Source of the DNA: Paramecium octaurelia
Lineage: Eukaryota > Ciliophora > Oligohymenophorea > Peniculida > Parameciidae
Reading direction: 5' to 3'
Assembly: GCA_905182995.1 (NCBI GenBank)
Contig: CAJJDP010000049.1
Span: 319,286 to 383,285 of the forward strand
Length of the DNA: 64,000 nucleotides
The notes under the pieces are model-generated. The model ran no database searches, was not told where the DNA came from, and saw nothing but the letters and a program-made list of their open reading frames with translations. The translations under genes were made by a program, and so were the position numbers. Each line of letters opens with the position of its first letter. Within the stretch, counting starts at the first letter, position 1. Shown one piece after another: positions 21,534-34,077 of this stretch.

Positions 21534-23356
21534 TCAAAACTTTTTTCTAAAATTTAGAGAATTGGTTTATAGACCATCAAAAAATTTACTATTGCTTTGG
21601 AGATCTTACTTTCTCATTATATTAATCTATTCCTTTTATTACATTTATGAAATGAAATGTTCTACCTCATCTAAAATCATAGGATAAATAGTTACATTTC
21701 AACTACACTGCTTCCATGTTGCCTTAATCTATTTCCAAGATTTTCTTGTAACATACCAAAGATTATTAGTACTTTCTCATCAGTTTTAACACTTCCCCAT
21801 ATCCAAATAATCCTTTAATATGATTAGGCTACAATTCTAGTGCTTGTTTATATTCAACAGATGCATCATAATTATATTTCAACATTCTAAGTGCTTCTCC
21901 TTGAAAACATATAGTTTTTGATGGTACCTTTGCCATAAAGAGATAAGAAATGCTTTGGATGATATTTCAGAGCCTTGTCAAAATATACTATAGCCTTTCT
22001 GAATTTGTCTTGCATTCTTAATGATTCACCTACATAGATAAAAAAAATAATTAACCTTTTCCCCAAATCGAATTTATATGATTTGGTTTTATTTTTATCA
22101 CTTTATCATACCATTCAATAGCATCATCATAATTCTCTATCAATCTAAAATATTAGCCTACTTCTCATTGTAAATAATACCTTTTCCAAATTGGCTTTGA
22201 AGATGATTGGAATCCAATTCTAATGCTTTGTCATAAAAAATATTGGCTTCTGCATATTTTTATTGATTTAGTAAAATATCGCCTAGCATAAATCAAAATA
22301 GTACCTTTTGCCGCATAGATATCAGATTGTTTATCATTATGACCTTAAATAGATGGCAAAGATAAGACTTTATTTATAATGTTTTCAGCATCAAGTTATT
22401 TATAAAATGTATTAATACAAAGTCCTAGGTTGATATCAACGTTTTTTACCTTTTCCTGTAAGTGCTTATATTTGGTTAGGTTTGGTTGATAATGCTTAAT
22501 CAAAGTACTTTTAAGACTCAAGTTCTAATTCTATTTCCTACTCCAACTCAATTTAATGTTTAGGTTTAGCTAAATTCTTAGAGAATAATACGTTTCCCTT
22601 AAAGTAATGCTTCAATTTTATATTAATGTAAGGCCTTGGCTTATAAATATTGGTTATGATTACCTTTATCATTTAGTCTTGCTTCTTATTCCTTATTTAA
22701 ATTAAGCTTTTCTATTTTCTAATATTTGGATATTACCTTTTTCTTTAAGTCTGATTTCTAATCTTTCTTTGCTGAGATCTTCTTAAAGATACAATGTTTA
22801 ATACCTTTTTCTTTGAAACGTTATTCAAGCTTTTGCTTTTCTAATGAATCTAGATTATGAAAAATAATAGGTTGTAATACCTCGTTCATTGAGACTAGAC
22901 TCTGTCTTTTACTTATTAAGGAGCTTTGCTAGATAGAAAATTAATGATTGCAATACGTTTAGCTAATTTATTAAAATCTATTTCTAATTGATAAAGTGCT
23001 TTGGCTATTAATTTGAACAACAAGGTACCTTTTCCTACCAAGCTTGGAACATGATTTGGTGCAATACTCAATGCTCGATCATACCATTAAATTGCTTTCT
23101 AATGTTTATCCAATAACTACAAAGCATCACCTTGTGTATTGATCATGCAGTTACCTTTTCCACATAGAGAATCAACCATATTAGGATCCAGACTGATTGC
23201 TGCATCAAACCAATAGAGTGCCTGATTCCTTTTTTATTATTGTAACAATTAGTAACCTAAATTAAAGGAAAGACAACCTAATGCTATCATAGATCTAATG
23301 TCATTAGGATTCCTTTTAAGAACCTCTTCATAATCCTATCTCAATATTTTAGACAT
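21534..23356 (-). CDS. Tetratricopeptide-repeat protein
   Basis: The protein is a string of classic 34-residue TPRs. Examples are QALYWFDAAISLDPNMVDSL, AIQWYDRALSIAPNHVPSL and SVEYKQALELQPNHIKGLFG, several ending in GKG where an intron of the next repeat begins. Many introns of 22-28 bases occur, often near a repeat boundary, and the last (25 bases) moves the stop from 21667 to TGA 21536-21534. TPR arrays bind partner proteins, for example Hsp90 or intraflagellar-transport cargo. No extra domain was seen. Its start is 22 bases from the stop of the upstream UFC1 gene on the same strand, and it converges on the oxysterol-binding gene with a gap of about 90 bases. Confidence 0.88.
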
Positions 23357-23377
23357 TATTAATTTTATTATACATTA

Positions 23378-23933
23378 TCAATCCTTTTTAATCTTGCCTT
23401 CCTCAATCAACACTGGAATTTCAGCTGCCAGCCATGGTGCCAACTATTTAAAAATCAACTTCATATATATATACAGCTAATTGTAAAGCATGGACTATCC
23501 CAAATTTGGGTGCGTTTTTTTGCCATAGAGGAGCAAAATGAATATCAATGCAGATCTTGCCTCCTCTGTACATTTTAGGTGTCAAACCATCTAGTGATGG
23601 GATTTCAATTTCAATTGGTGCTAATGGGTATGTAGGAGGAATCTAATAAATATTTGTGTTTTGTTAACTTCAAATTAAAAATCAAATTCATAGCGAATCA
23701 AATTATGGACAACCCAACATTTCCCTTTCCAACTATTATATAATCCTTCATGTTGATTACTTGGTGCATTCTTTATTTGCTGGCTCCAATTTAACCCAAT
23801 CATTATCTTCGCTTTTATTGTTTTTTATGTAATTGATCAAAGCTGTATATTCCTCTTTGAGTCTATCTACCCATTATGGATCTCTGGGTCCTGCACTGAT
23901 AGTAATAGAGGGCTAAGTTGGTTGAGCTTACAT
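23378..23933 (-). CDS. UFC1: UFM1-conjugating enzyme UFC1
   Basis: The product matches UFC1 from end to end. It shows [88 protein letters not shown], and a C-terminal [20 protein letters not shown]. The cysteine in [10 protein letters not shown] is the active-site residue that accepts UFM1 from UBA5. UFC1 is the dedicated E2 of the UFM1 pathway, which in other eukaryotes modifies ribosomes at the ER. Length (about 165 residues) suits the family. Small introns lie within the Lys-Trp and beta-strand regions. Its presence implies a working UFMylation pathway in this ciliate. Confidence 0.94.
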
Positions 23934-24167
23934 AATTATTTAATATAAAAATATTTCATTTCATTAAAATTACAATACAGAGGATAATTATGATAGGGAA
24001 ACAGTACAAAAGTGTTAATTTAGAGTAGTTACTCTCCTTTTTATTTTCTATTGTTTTTTTAAACTCTTTTTCAGGGGAGTGTTTTTAACTTTTAATAGGA
24101 CTCACTAAATCATTAACATAGATATATACAATATTGTTGAATTGCAGAGTTAAGTGTTTCTTTTCTT

Positions 24168-27100
24168 TCATTTTATTTGTGTGGTTAATTCGTTTAATTT
24201 TTCATTAGGATAGAAGTCTGAATGCTGTGTAGAGTGTTAGCATAATCTGTAATGATGGATTATTCAGTTGCTTCACTCTAAAAGAATGTTTACAATATTT
24301 ACATCAGAATTGGCATTCTTTGAAATATCTGAATACTATGTTACATATCGAACCCCAGGGAGTGCTTTAAATGAGCTCTTTTTTTCATTGGCAGTGATAT
24401 CTGTACTCTTTTATTGAGGATCATCTTCCTTAAATATCTTCTAACCAGTTAATAACAACTTTATATTGGAATTCTCAGGTTTTGATTTCTTGTCTCCTCT
24501 AAAGAGTCTAATTGAAGGTCTAGAAATTCTAGAAGGACCTTCTCTAATCTATTCAAAATAATTTTTGAGCTTTTGAATTAAGAAGTGGTTAATTTGATTA
24601 GCTGCAATTATTTTTGGTTTTATTTTTTCTTCTTCAACTAAAGATTAATCTAAATTTTCACTGATATCTATGGATTTAATTTCTCTGATGTCCAATTTTT
24701 GATTGTTTCCAGATCTTAGATGCAACAAAAATGCAAATTGTGCTTTTATCATTACTTAACTTAAAATTCCAATCAATAATGATGTACTTGCAAATTTCAT
24801 GGCCAATTATTCTTTGGCACTCATCATCTAATTATTTATTTCATAATCCTGAATATCATTCTTACTTTCTTGGAGTGTCTACAGTTGTTATGAGAATTCA
24901 GAATCCAATAAACTTTCTTGTTGAGAATTACGATTATTATTGTAAATATATTACGAAGTTGTTAGTAAAACTTCTAATTGTATTGATTTTATTTTTTGAT
25001 TAATCATAAAACTAATTCGTCTAAACGTCTTTGAATATAATAGTCTAGTTTTCAGAATTCTGAAATTCTAACTTTATTTTCTTCTAAATAATTGTTGTAA
25101 TATGGTAGTAAAGGAGCTGTGTCTCTTTTTTCTGTTTTGATTATATCGTAATATATTGAAATTTCTGCGAAGATGCTATTAAATTATCGATTTTAATAAC
25201 AAGAAGGGTGCAATGGAGTATTTTGGTTAAAACTTTACACTTTTCTTTTTCGTAGGTGGTGTCAAATAATAATTTTACCCTTATTAAGGCTTATTTAAAA
25301 TTGATACAGAATGAATATTTGGTTTCTTCGTTAATATCAAAACATCAAAATAATGCTGTAATCTTGTAGATTTGAGTTTATAGCAGAATCCCACCAATTT
25401 ATGAGTGGCTAGTACTATTTTTAATTGTGTAAATCTCATTGCTAATTTGCAGCCTCCATCTTCTCTCATTTCAGAATACACCTTCAATGTTGCTTTGACT
25501 GCAGAATTTCTCGAAGAACTTTGATTGCTCATGCTTAATAATTAATGCTAATCAGGATTAGTTTTATTTCTTCTTTCTACAAAATTCATAATAATTTATA
25601 TTTCAATAATTAAGGGTACTTTTTTGGTCTTGCTATCATCTTACAGCTATGTATTCTTTTATTTTGATGTCGGTTTGAGAATTGAATGGAAGTGAGAGGA
25701 CTATTGGAACGTAATTTATTTAGATCTACACTGTTATTTCTAAATATTACTGAACATGTCTTACTTTTGATCAAAGCTAGTTTAGGTCTAGATTTAGGAT
25801 CTTCCCTGTTCTGTTTTCATTCTGAAATAAGATTATTGGGTTGTTAGTCTTGAAGTGAAATGATCACTAGAATTTGTGGGATTGTTCGTAGATCCTTAAC
25901 CAAATAAGTTAACAAAAGAGAAGGAACTTTTCTTTAGATCATTCTATTTGAAACCTAAATGTGGATGAAGCTAATCATTTTATTTGAATAGGTCTGAAAT
26001 AGTTGATGACAAAAGAGTTCCTTCTCTCATTGTTTAAGGTTAAACCCTCTCCTTCTTTTTGTTTTATTTGGTTAATTATCTGCAAACTCTATCCCTTATC
26101 GATAGAACTGAATCCTTGTCCAATGGAAAGATATTCAGATTTCTGAAACCACCCTAATTGGAAATAAAAAACCTACTCTCGATTAATTTATTTTGTTATT
26201 GTATTCAGTGATTTCAATTATGCTTAATGCCTTAGGAGAATGCGATCTGATATCTTGGGTTTTGGTCTTTATGGAAGTATGGAAGATTTCAGAAATAGTC
26301 TTTCTCTCCACCTTCTGTTGCTCCTTCTGAATAGTTTCTGGCTTGTTAATAAAATTATTCATAATCATCTCATATCTTGTTTTCATGTACTCCTTCAGTA
26401 ATTGAGATTTCTCTTTCAGAATCTTGCAAATTTCTGGAAAGTTTCTTCTGATCTAATTGAATTCATCTAGATGAATGTAATAGGCAACTGTATTGTCAGC
26501 GCATTGGCAAGTAGATAATCTATTCGATTAATCAACTAAAAGAGCTTAATTCTTATTTTACGTATTTCTTCTTGTCCAACCCAGCTATTGTCACTTAATT
26601 GACATAATGTGATCCTCACTCTCCCAATCTTCTTTACCAATTCCACTCTCCCTTTGAATATTAGCATAAAAAATTTAGATTCCTCTCCTTCTTTCCATAA
26701 TATGCTTTAAGGAGCAAATTCAATCTTATGCATGTATTACATAAATTTAGTTATTACGAACTTGCTATTATTTGGCAACATCCTCATAAAATAATCAACA
26801 TTGCTATTCATATCCTAAAGAGACTTCTCACAAATTTATTTGTATTCATTCTTATTCATTGTAATCAAATGAACATCCTCTGACAATACTAATATGCTTG
26901 CAGTTCTTGGTTTATCTGTATATAATGATACATCTCCAAATGTCTATCCACTATAATATGCATAAATCTTAATATTCTAATATCTAAAATACCTTTTAAT
27001 ATAAACACACACCTCCCTCAAAGTATCTATTTGAGATTACCCAAGGATCTTCTCCTTAGGCTAATAGTAATTCCATATCAATAGTACTCTGTAATTTCCT

Positions 27101-27535
27101 ACCTTTCCAAACATTACTCCATAGTTCATTCCTATTGGTCTCTACAATGAAATCTCTATCAATTTCAATATCATGATTCCCTTTAGGTACCAATACTCCA
27201 ACATTACCTTTTAGGATCATAAAAAACTTATCTCCATAATCACCATAATGGAATATAATTGAACCCTTTTTATAATATTCATATGTCAAGGCTTTTCCAG
27301 CATACATAATAAAATCTCTTAAACTGGAACCTTCAGGACAATTCTTTTTAAAGAAATCAATAGCTATCAAAGAATCAGCAATCTGTGCCATCTGAGATTC
27401 ATTGCTCATCTTTATAAAAGTTTAAAAACTCTATAATGCTGGTATCAATTGAATTTCTATCTTCTCTCTCTATTCAAAATCATTATTTGATAAGAAATTG
27501 ATTGATGACCGTACATTTGCTGTTGATCTATCCAT
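24168..27535 (-). CDS. Cyclic-nucleotide-binding-domain protein with long Gln-rich tail
   Basis: The N-terminal third holds a cNMP-binding fold: strand pair GSIIFHYGDYGDKFFMILKG, then an insertion of about 60 residues, then the phosphate-binding cassette FGDVSLYTDKPRTASIL. The usual ribose-binding Glu of the cassette (FGE) is Asp here, while the phosphate-binding Arg is kept. A second, weaker fold follows (APQSILWKEGEESKFFMLIF) without a clear cassette. The remaining roughly 700 residues are Gln/Ser/Lys-rich and probably disordered. The ATG at 25532 looks like a separate start, but the frame is open through it. The end is either TGA 24275-24273 or, with a 30-base GTG-type intron, TGA 24170-24168 (exact in phase). 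There is no kinase or channel domain. Confidence 0.82.
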
Positions 27536-28280
27536 TTCTCTTGTACACTGTTAATTAAATATAAAAATATAAATTCATAAAACAGTTTCTAAAGAGAAAA
27601 TATTATATCTATTTTGTTTATAGATTAACTAAAGTAGGTGGACTGATTGTTATAATAAATATTAAAGAGTTTTGAAAAATCTATCTTTGCTGAGAATATC
27701 TATTATTGTAATTTCGAGCAAAAATGGTTTATGAATAAAATTCATAATTTTCCTAAATAATAATTACTGACTATTTTATCATAAGTCTCTATTCAAATAT
27801 TCATTCATAATACACACAATTTTTCACAACTTCATAGATTTATAGATTGTGATATTTTTGATCATCTGAGACTTCTCAGAGTACACATAGATTCTAAAAT
27901 ATAAATAACCTCTTCTAAATAAGAACTATCTATATTATAATTAAAGTTCTGTAATAATTCCAGATGCAATAATAGTATTTCAATTAATGATTCAGATAGA
28001 TATTTAAATAAATTCAATTCAAATTTGAGGTAATTCTTTTATTTTTCGATAGGATTTTCAGTTATAAATGGTGGAAATTAAAATAATTATATTATAATTT
28101 TAACAAATAGTTAAATTGAATATATTAGAGCAGGTGTTATTGTTCATAATTCTTGGACCAATCGTGAATATCAATCTTAACTGTTATTAAAAAAATGGAC
28201 TCTTATTTTTATTAACTATTCACATCTAATAGATTAGTAATAAAATAATTAAATTAATTAAATATTTTAAAGTGGGAGAA
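27536..28280. other. Divergent intergenic region with a possible small gene
   Basis: 745 bases between two divergent starts, presumably holding both promoters. A minus-strand frame in 27862-28140 is listed separately. The rest is AT-rich with no motif. Confidence 0.4.
27862..28140 (-). CDS. Possible small gene or 3' exon, unknown
   Basis: An open frame down to TGA 27864-27862 reads as plausible helical protein at its C-terminal end (YLSESLIEILLLHLELLQNF, then SSYLEEVIYILESMCTLRS). There is no in-frame ATG at its beginning, and a TGA lies just upstream, so a missing 5' exon would be needed. I could not place one. Confidence 0.25.
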
Positions 28281-31200
28281 ATGAATTAAATGCAATTTGA
28301 TGCTTTGTGCAAAGAGTGTTGCTTTTCTTAATCTGTTGAAGTACTGTGCATTATTATTACTTTAGAAAAAATAATTAGCAGATTAAACGATTTATCAATT
28401 CATAGAAGATATCAGAAATATAGATGGATTGTATTAAATTATAAGCCAAACTTAGTCAGGCTCTACATTATTTGTCATATCTGAGTTCATTGCCAAAATT
28501 ATAGTGTCGGAAAGATAATTCAAAGGATTTTAGGTTGCTGAGCGTTCCTCAAAAGAAGTACAGGTTATTGTTGGTTAATGCTATACAGGTGAGGAAGTGG
28601 AAATTTTGTATCAAAAATGTAGAATATATGAAAATTTGGTTACTTTATTCTGCTAGACTTTGTAGAGGGAATTAGCAATTCATGAACAAAATTCAATTTG
28701 TAATCTTGTGGGATTGTTAATTTAATAAGTAATGATGTTGAGTGGGACTCAATTTATGAAATTCTAAGACCGACTAAATGTATTTTTTGAGGGAAATAAA
28801 ATTGAGAATCTTAGTATTGGTTTGAAATTATTATAAAATGTGATTCAGAATATCCAACAATATTCATCATATGATTCTTATGTCTCGTATAGAAGGATAA
28901 TGTTCGGATTCTAGAATTAAGAGATCTTTAGCTGTTTTGAGATAGTCTGTAGAATAGTGAAAAGCAATCTTCCTCAATTATATAAATAATCTCTGAGCAC
29001 ATTAAAGGACATTCTGATGTTCAATTTCAATGTGAGTTATTTTGAATTGGAATCTGATTTTGATCCGAATGACTAAAATAATGTTAGTGTAAGAATATAT
29101 CTATGACTTTTAGTTTCCAGATAAATTCGCTGATTATTTTACAGATTAGCAATTAGTAGAACTATTATTCAACATTGTGCATGTCTACTGTACCAGTGCC
29201 AGTTCTTTGGCATTATTAGCTTTGAAATCATTGAAAAGAATGGCATCATCTAAAAAAAGGATATTTTTGAGCAAAGATAAGAAGAGATTATTTGCAAAAG
29301 GGATGTATGAGGGTTGTACATTTCTATTTTAGAATGTGTAATCAACAAATGAAGAGATTATAAGTGATATCTTGGAGTTGAATACTAAATTAAATAATTG
29401 TTTTGGTCTTAGACAAATTCGTTTTGATTTTGTATTCAGTTAAAAATGGCTCTATTGTTTATAAACATTTTGTATTCAGATTTTGCAAAGATAAATGAAA
29501 ATTAAAGATCCTCATATGTATTAGATGATAGAATTGATGAAAAGGTTACTTAAATTCATTTCCGATTTCAAATTAGACACTACATTTAAAACCTCCATAT
29601 CTTCAACAATCACTGAAATAGGAAAGTCAATCGTTCATCTTTTGTTAAACTCATAGAATTCCTTCTTCTAAGGTTACACTCCTCAAAACCACAAGAAATT
29701 GAAAAATACACTCAAGGACTTCTTTGAGAACCTATTTCCAATCTTATCCATCGATTTGAGCAATCATTTAAAAATGATATATCATTCATTCAAAAATGCT
29801 GCTTAGGATTAGGAGAAATTCATAATCGAATTGAGTCTAATCAATTACATAGTGATAAATCCATTGATTTTAGATAAATCTAATGAAGACATCATTTAAG
29901 CCATTCAGACTGTCATAAGGGAATCTTTGCAATTCTTATCAATCCCTCAAAACAATCTACCGCCTTTGGTGATTATGTCAGCAATGTCTTTGGCTGATAA
30001 TCTGTTTTAATTTGCTTTGAGTGAGTCTGATGAATCAATAGGAAGACAAAGATCCAATAAAATCTTCTTTGATTCTTGCATCAAACCAATTTAAACACAA
30101 CCACAATAGGCAACTAATCAGTTACTCTAGTACATAGTGATGCAATTGTAGATACAAAATAAAGAAATAATTGAATATGCTCTGATCATAATGAAGGAGA
30201 CTATCATAAGACTGAAACACCATCTGTATAATGACTCATTCCAGTCCTCAAACGTAGTCACCTAAATAAAGAGTGTGTTGCTCAATCTCAAGAATTCAGC
30301 CTTGCAATAGGAGTAGTTTTTTAGTTGTCGTACTTTGGCTTCAGAAATCATATCCATACTCCTGTTTGATTCAGCCTATGAGAATTATATAGAGTCAATC
30401 GTACAATTGAATTAACTCTTAACAATTCAACCAACATCTCAATCAATTTAAATTTACTTATACGAAATGCTAGGATATTTCAGACATGTTGATGTCAGCA
30501 AGATTTTTAGATTGTTGATAAAATAACATTTAATGAAAATTGCTGATTTGACTAGATTTATTTTAATTGATAACCCACAGCAATTTCAACTTTGTAAATT
30601 ATGTTTGAAATTGATGGTTGCCATTACTGAAAATAAGAGTCTCAGATTTCAATACCATAGTTCATCCATCGTCTAGATAGAATTGGTTAGAACCTTTCAA
30701 GGAATCCTGACTAGTTATGTTCAACATCTGATAGTTGCTATTCAGGATGAAAAAGTCAAATAGGAATTTTCAGCTTAGATCTGTAGATTGGTTGGACTTG
30801 TGTACAAAATAATGAATAACATTCTTAAAGGCAAATATATATCTCAAGCTTGTTAATTGCTCTTTGCAGATCGTAAGTACTTAGACCTACTCATAGCGAT
30901 TTTAGATATCACTCATAAGATATCAAATTACATAATCGTAATTATTTATTTACTATTTTAGCTTTACAACAAGTCATGTGTCCAAATGATTCAAGTTCTC
31001 CAAGTTGTCAGTTCACAATAATTGCAATTGTTTGAATTAAACCCTCAATCTTTGTCGACATTGCTGAGCATAGTAGAAAATCTATAGAAGCATCTATTGC
31101 AGCAATTGTCTTAAGAATATAAGACTTAAACTACTTCCTCATACCTATAACCAACAGACAAGATTTCATTAGATCAAACTACAGATATTGTGATTTCAAC

Positions 31201-31561
31201 TTTGGAATTTGTTTCTGAGGAACAGTAACTTACACAATTAGGAGTGATTCAGTCATTTGTTTTGCCTCTTGATTCTATCATTGATAAAATCTTGAATGAT
31301 TTAATTGTTTGTTTAATCTAAGGCAAATGTTCTCAATAAACATTCAATAAAATAAATAGACAACTCTTTGCCATCATGTGCACATATTATCAAAATTTCG
31401 TTAATGTATTGAGTAGATAATTTGTTAAATCAGAGCAGCAATTAGGTCAGGCATTGATAAATGTATTAACACGGGATTTGGAACTTAGAATAAAATAATA
31501 GAACGAAGAATAGTTTAAAAAGAACATGCCCTAATTTTTATCTTAATTTGGAATTATATGA
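28281..31561 (+). CDS. Exportin-7 (RanBP16)-like importin-beta superfamily protein
   Basis: A long all-helical protein of about 1,050 residues built of HEAT-like helix pairs. It starts MNQMQFDALCKECC, and the first exon joins through a 25-base intron. The N-terminal organisation matches the importin-beta N-terminal domain of XPO7 (LFCQTLQRELAIHEQNS, LIQQVMMLSG). So do DILMFNFNVSYFELESDFDP and the later LKSLKRMASSKKRIFLSKDK, which parallel XPO7 segments around its COLSFDF-like and SVRRSLF regions. Exportin-7 carries folded cargo out of (and into) the nucleus with RanGTP. The closest family among exportins 4, 7 and RanBP17 is a judgement from memory. At least two further small introns are present, and the stop is TGA at 31559-31561. 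Confidence 0.6.
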
Positions 31562-31816
31562 GAATATATTTTATTTTGTTATTAAATACATTGATATTTA
31601 TTCTCATGAAAAGCATATTTCTGTAGATTGATTAATTATTCAAAAAATATTATGCTTATAAGATTAATATAAATTTGGACATAAAAATTAATAATATATT
31701 ATTATATGTAACATGTCTTAGGAAATTAATTTCTTTAAGTAATTAATATAGCAAACTGTAATATAAAAGAAACGAAAAACAAATAATACATTTATAGTTC
31801 TAACTATAAATATATT

Positions 31817-32702
31817 TCATAACTATTTTCGAGTGGCAGGACGAACTTTTCTTATGGGACGATCCAAAATTATGACTTCTTTTTCATCCTGTTACTCTTC
31901 AGTCTATTTTTTCCCATATAGGCTCTCATATACCATTGCTTATAGTTTCTTAAATTTAAAACTAATTTACTGCCATTTTCTCTGTTACTTTAATTACCGA
32001 AATGTCAGGTTTTATTTTTTAAATTTACTAATTCAGTTACTCTTTCTGAACTTGGTCATCAACTTAATTTTCTGATTTTTGCATATCCTCAATTTTGATA
32101 GGGCTTTTGATATTTTCATCCTTTTACTCTATTTCAATCTATTGAGTTGTTTGATTTTATTTTAATTATTCAATTTATTAAACAGCTTCCACTTATTAAT
32201 TGATAGATTCTTATATCTCTTCTTCTTCTTCTTCTTCATCCTTATGATTTGTAACTTCTTCTTCTTATTTCATTTGATCTAAGGGAAGCTTTAGGAGCAT
32301 TTGCCTATTCTACAATTAAAGTTTATTCAATGTAACTAGATGTTCATTTATTTTATTGATTTCTATTTTCACTTCTTATTTTTCATTTAATTATTAATGC
32401 ATCACTCTTGAAAACTCTTTTATCGAAATATAATGAGTTTCAGCAAAGGCAACCAAATTTTCAACTAAAGCAATAAATTACACAATAGTTTTTGGATCAT
32501 CTATCTTTTCTTCTGTCTTCAACATAGCACCAAGCAATGCTTATTTAGCTTTCAATATTCTATCTCTTTTAAATTCAAAATTAAAAGTTAATGTTTCATA
32601 TTCTTATAATTTTTAATAAAAATAAGGTGTTGATATTGAATTTGAATATAACATTTCAAGGGCGCGAACGCTGGATTACAAGTATTTGCATTATGACTTC
32701 AT
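31817..32702 (-). CDS. Coiled-coil protein with poly-Glu region
   Basis: One 22-base intron gives exactly 288 codons. The N-terminal half is helical (FKRDRILKAKQALLGAMLKT, QFIALVENLVAFAETHYISI). The middle carries HKDEEEEEEIQESINQQVEA, visible on the plus strand as a run of TTC repeats near 32220. The C-terminus is basic (LDRPIRKVRPATRKQL). It could be a cytoskeletal or chromatin-associated protein, and no family was recognised. The ATG at 32702 is the only in-frame start before the coding region. Confidence 0.68.
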
Positions 32703-32822
32703 AATTATTATGGCCTTATAATTGTTAATATCTATATTACATTAAATCTAGTTTAAGTTAACCACTTTAGTTGCAATTATATATCAGACTTCAATCTTTT
32801 TAATAATTGAATTTCCATTAAT

Positions 32823-32842
32823 TATATATATATATATATATA
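32823..32842. repeat. (TA)10 microsatellite
   Basis: A perfect TA dinucleotide run in the gap between two minus-strand genes. Confidence 0.85.
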
Positions 32843-32862
32843 AATAAAGTATGTGTAATAAA

Positions 32863-33180
32863 TCAAAATTGACAACATCCAGTACCACAACAATTTCTAT
32901 TTTTTTCTATCATGCTTTTTTCCATATGTTCTTTGTTCAATTCATGTTATCTAGTTTTGAGATTGGATTTTGCTTTGCTCATATTTCTTTATTAGGAAAT
33001 ATGGCTTTCTCTAAGACTGTCAATACTAACATCTAAGGACTATTTTCTTAAATTTGATAATCTATTTTTTAGAGCATTCTAAGAAAGACGTTTTGCTCCT
33101 GGGTTTTACTCTGAATCTCCAATAGAGTTTTACACACTTTTTTTGCTAGTAATCAAATTTTCGTTGACAGGATTGGACAT
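32863..33180 (-). CDS. Small basic protein with C-terminal cysteine cluster
   Basis: A single-exon frame of 106 codons that starts MSNPVNENLITSKKS. The protein is polar and basic, with predicted helix in its second half (NMSKAKSNLKTRQHELNKEH). It ends NRNCCGTGCCQF. The CCxxxCC cluster five residues from a basic helix is the kind of site used for multiple S-palmitoylation, so membrane association is a reasonable guess. It is not a standard CaaX box. No family was recognised. The start is the first ATG after upstream non-coding bases. Confidence 0.6.
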
Positions 33181-33243
33181 CGACTTATCGAATATATTAT
33201 ATTAATTAATACTAATGGAGAATCGAATGTACCAAAAATTCCA

Positions 33244-33789
33244 TCAGGTTTCTGTAAAGGAATGTATATGCTTTGAACAGATCGAGCCTATTGTCTATCT
33301 GTAGAAATAGTAGTAATAGGACTGCCCTTCTGTAATTATTCGATCCACAATCTTCTGAAAGAATATCGTTTTCTAAAAAAATCTCTTAATAAACTACTTC
33401 ATTAACAATTTGATCGCTGATTGTGTTTGATATGCAGCTTCATTTTCATCAAAATCCTACCATTCCCCTACATCCCCCTCAGGAAGTCTAATAGGTATTC
33501 TTTATAAATTGCTTTCATAGAATTTTAAATATCCTAAGACAATTTCACCGAATTGTTGCATAGTAACAACTTCATAATAACGATATTTGATGTCTTGAAT
33601 TAGAGATGGATCTTCATTCTACAGGTGTAAATTATTTGATCGATTCAGTCTAATGCTCAATCTGCTTCTAGATTATAACCAAAGTGGATGTTCTTTGCCA
33701 ACTGCGTCTAAGACTGCCTACATGTCAGTGGCAGCACCCATTACATGGATGAAATCCTTCCAAAGATCTTAGAAATTGATTTCCTACAT
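33244..33789 (-). CDS. Unknown protein, 181 residues
   Basis: A single-exon frame of exactly 182 codons, relatively GC-rich for the window and with a well-mixed protein composition (WKDFIHVMGAATDMQAVLDA, YEVVTMQQFGEIVLGYLKFY, RIPIRLPEGDVGEWQDFDEN). It looks like an alpha-helical globular domain. I do not recognise the family; a BAR-like helical fold is conceivable but unsupported. The last 40 residues may hide an intron, since they become rich in Tyr and Phe. It diverges from the large coiled-coil gene at 34078. Confidence 0.58.
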
Positions 33790-34077
33790 ATTTTCCGTAT
33801 ATTTCAAAAATATTAATAAGAACCGAAGGCTCATTCAAACGTCAAAATATATTTTTAATAGGAGATGAATTTGGACTGCAAAAAACGCTGTAAAATTACT
33901 TTCCTTTTTGTAATTCATAATTATGGGAGGTTTACAATTGGTTTGATGGGGAATGTATAGAAATTTTTCAATTTAACTTAAACTAGAGTGTTTGGACAAT
34001 TGATTATGTAATAATTATAGTAATTACATAAAAATATGAAATAATCGGATTAATAAAAGACTCATGTTTCTAGATCG

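Noticed and set aside
24273-25532. Separate intronless gene starting at ATG 25532
   Set aside because: The frame upstream of this ATG is open without a TGA back into the cyclic-nucleotide-binding exons, so it is an internal Met of the same gene.
32851-33036. Plus-strand hydrophobic 61-residue frame
   Set aside because: It is antisense to the better-supported basic protein with the cysteine cluster at 32863-33180.
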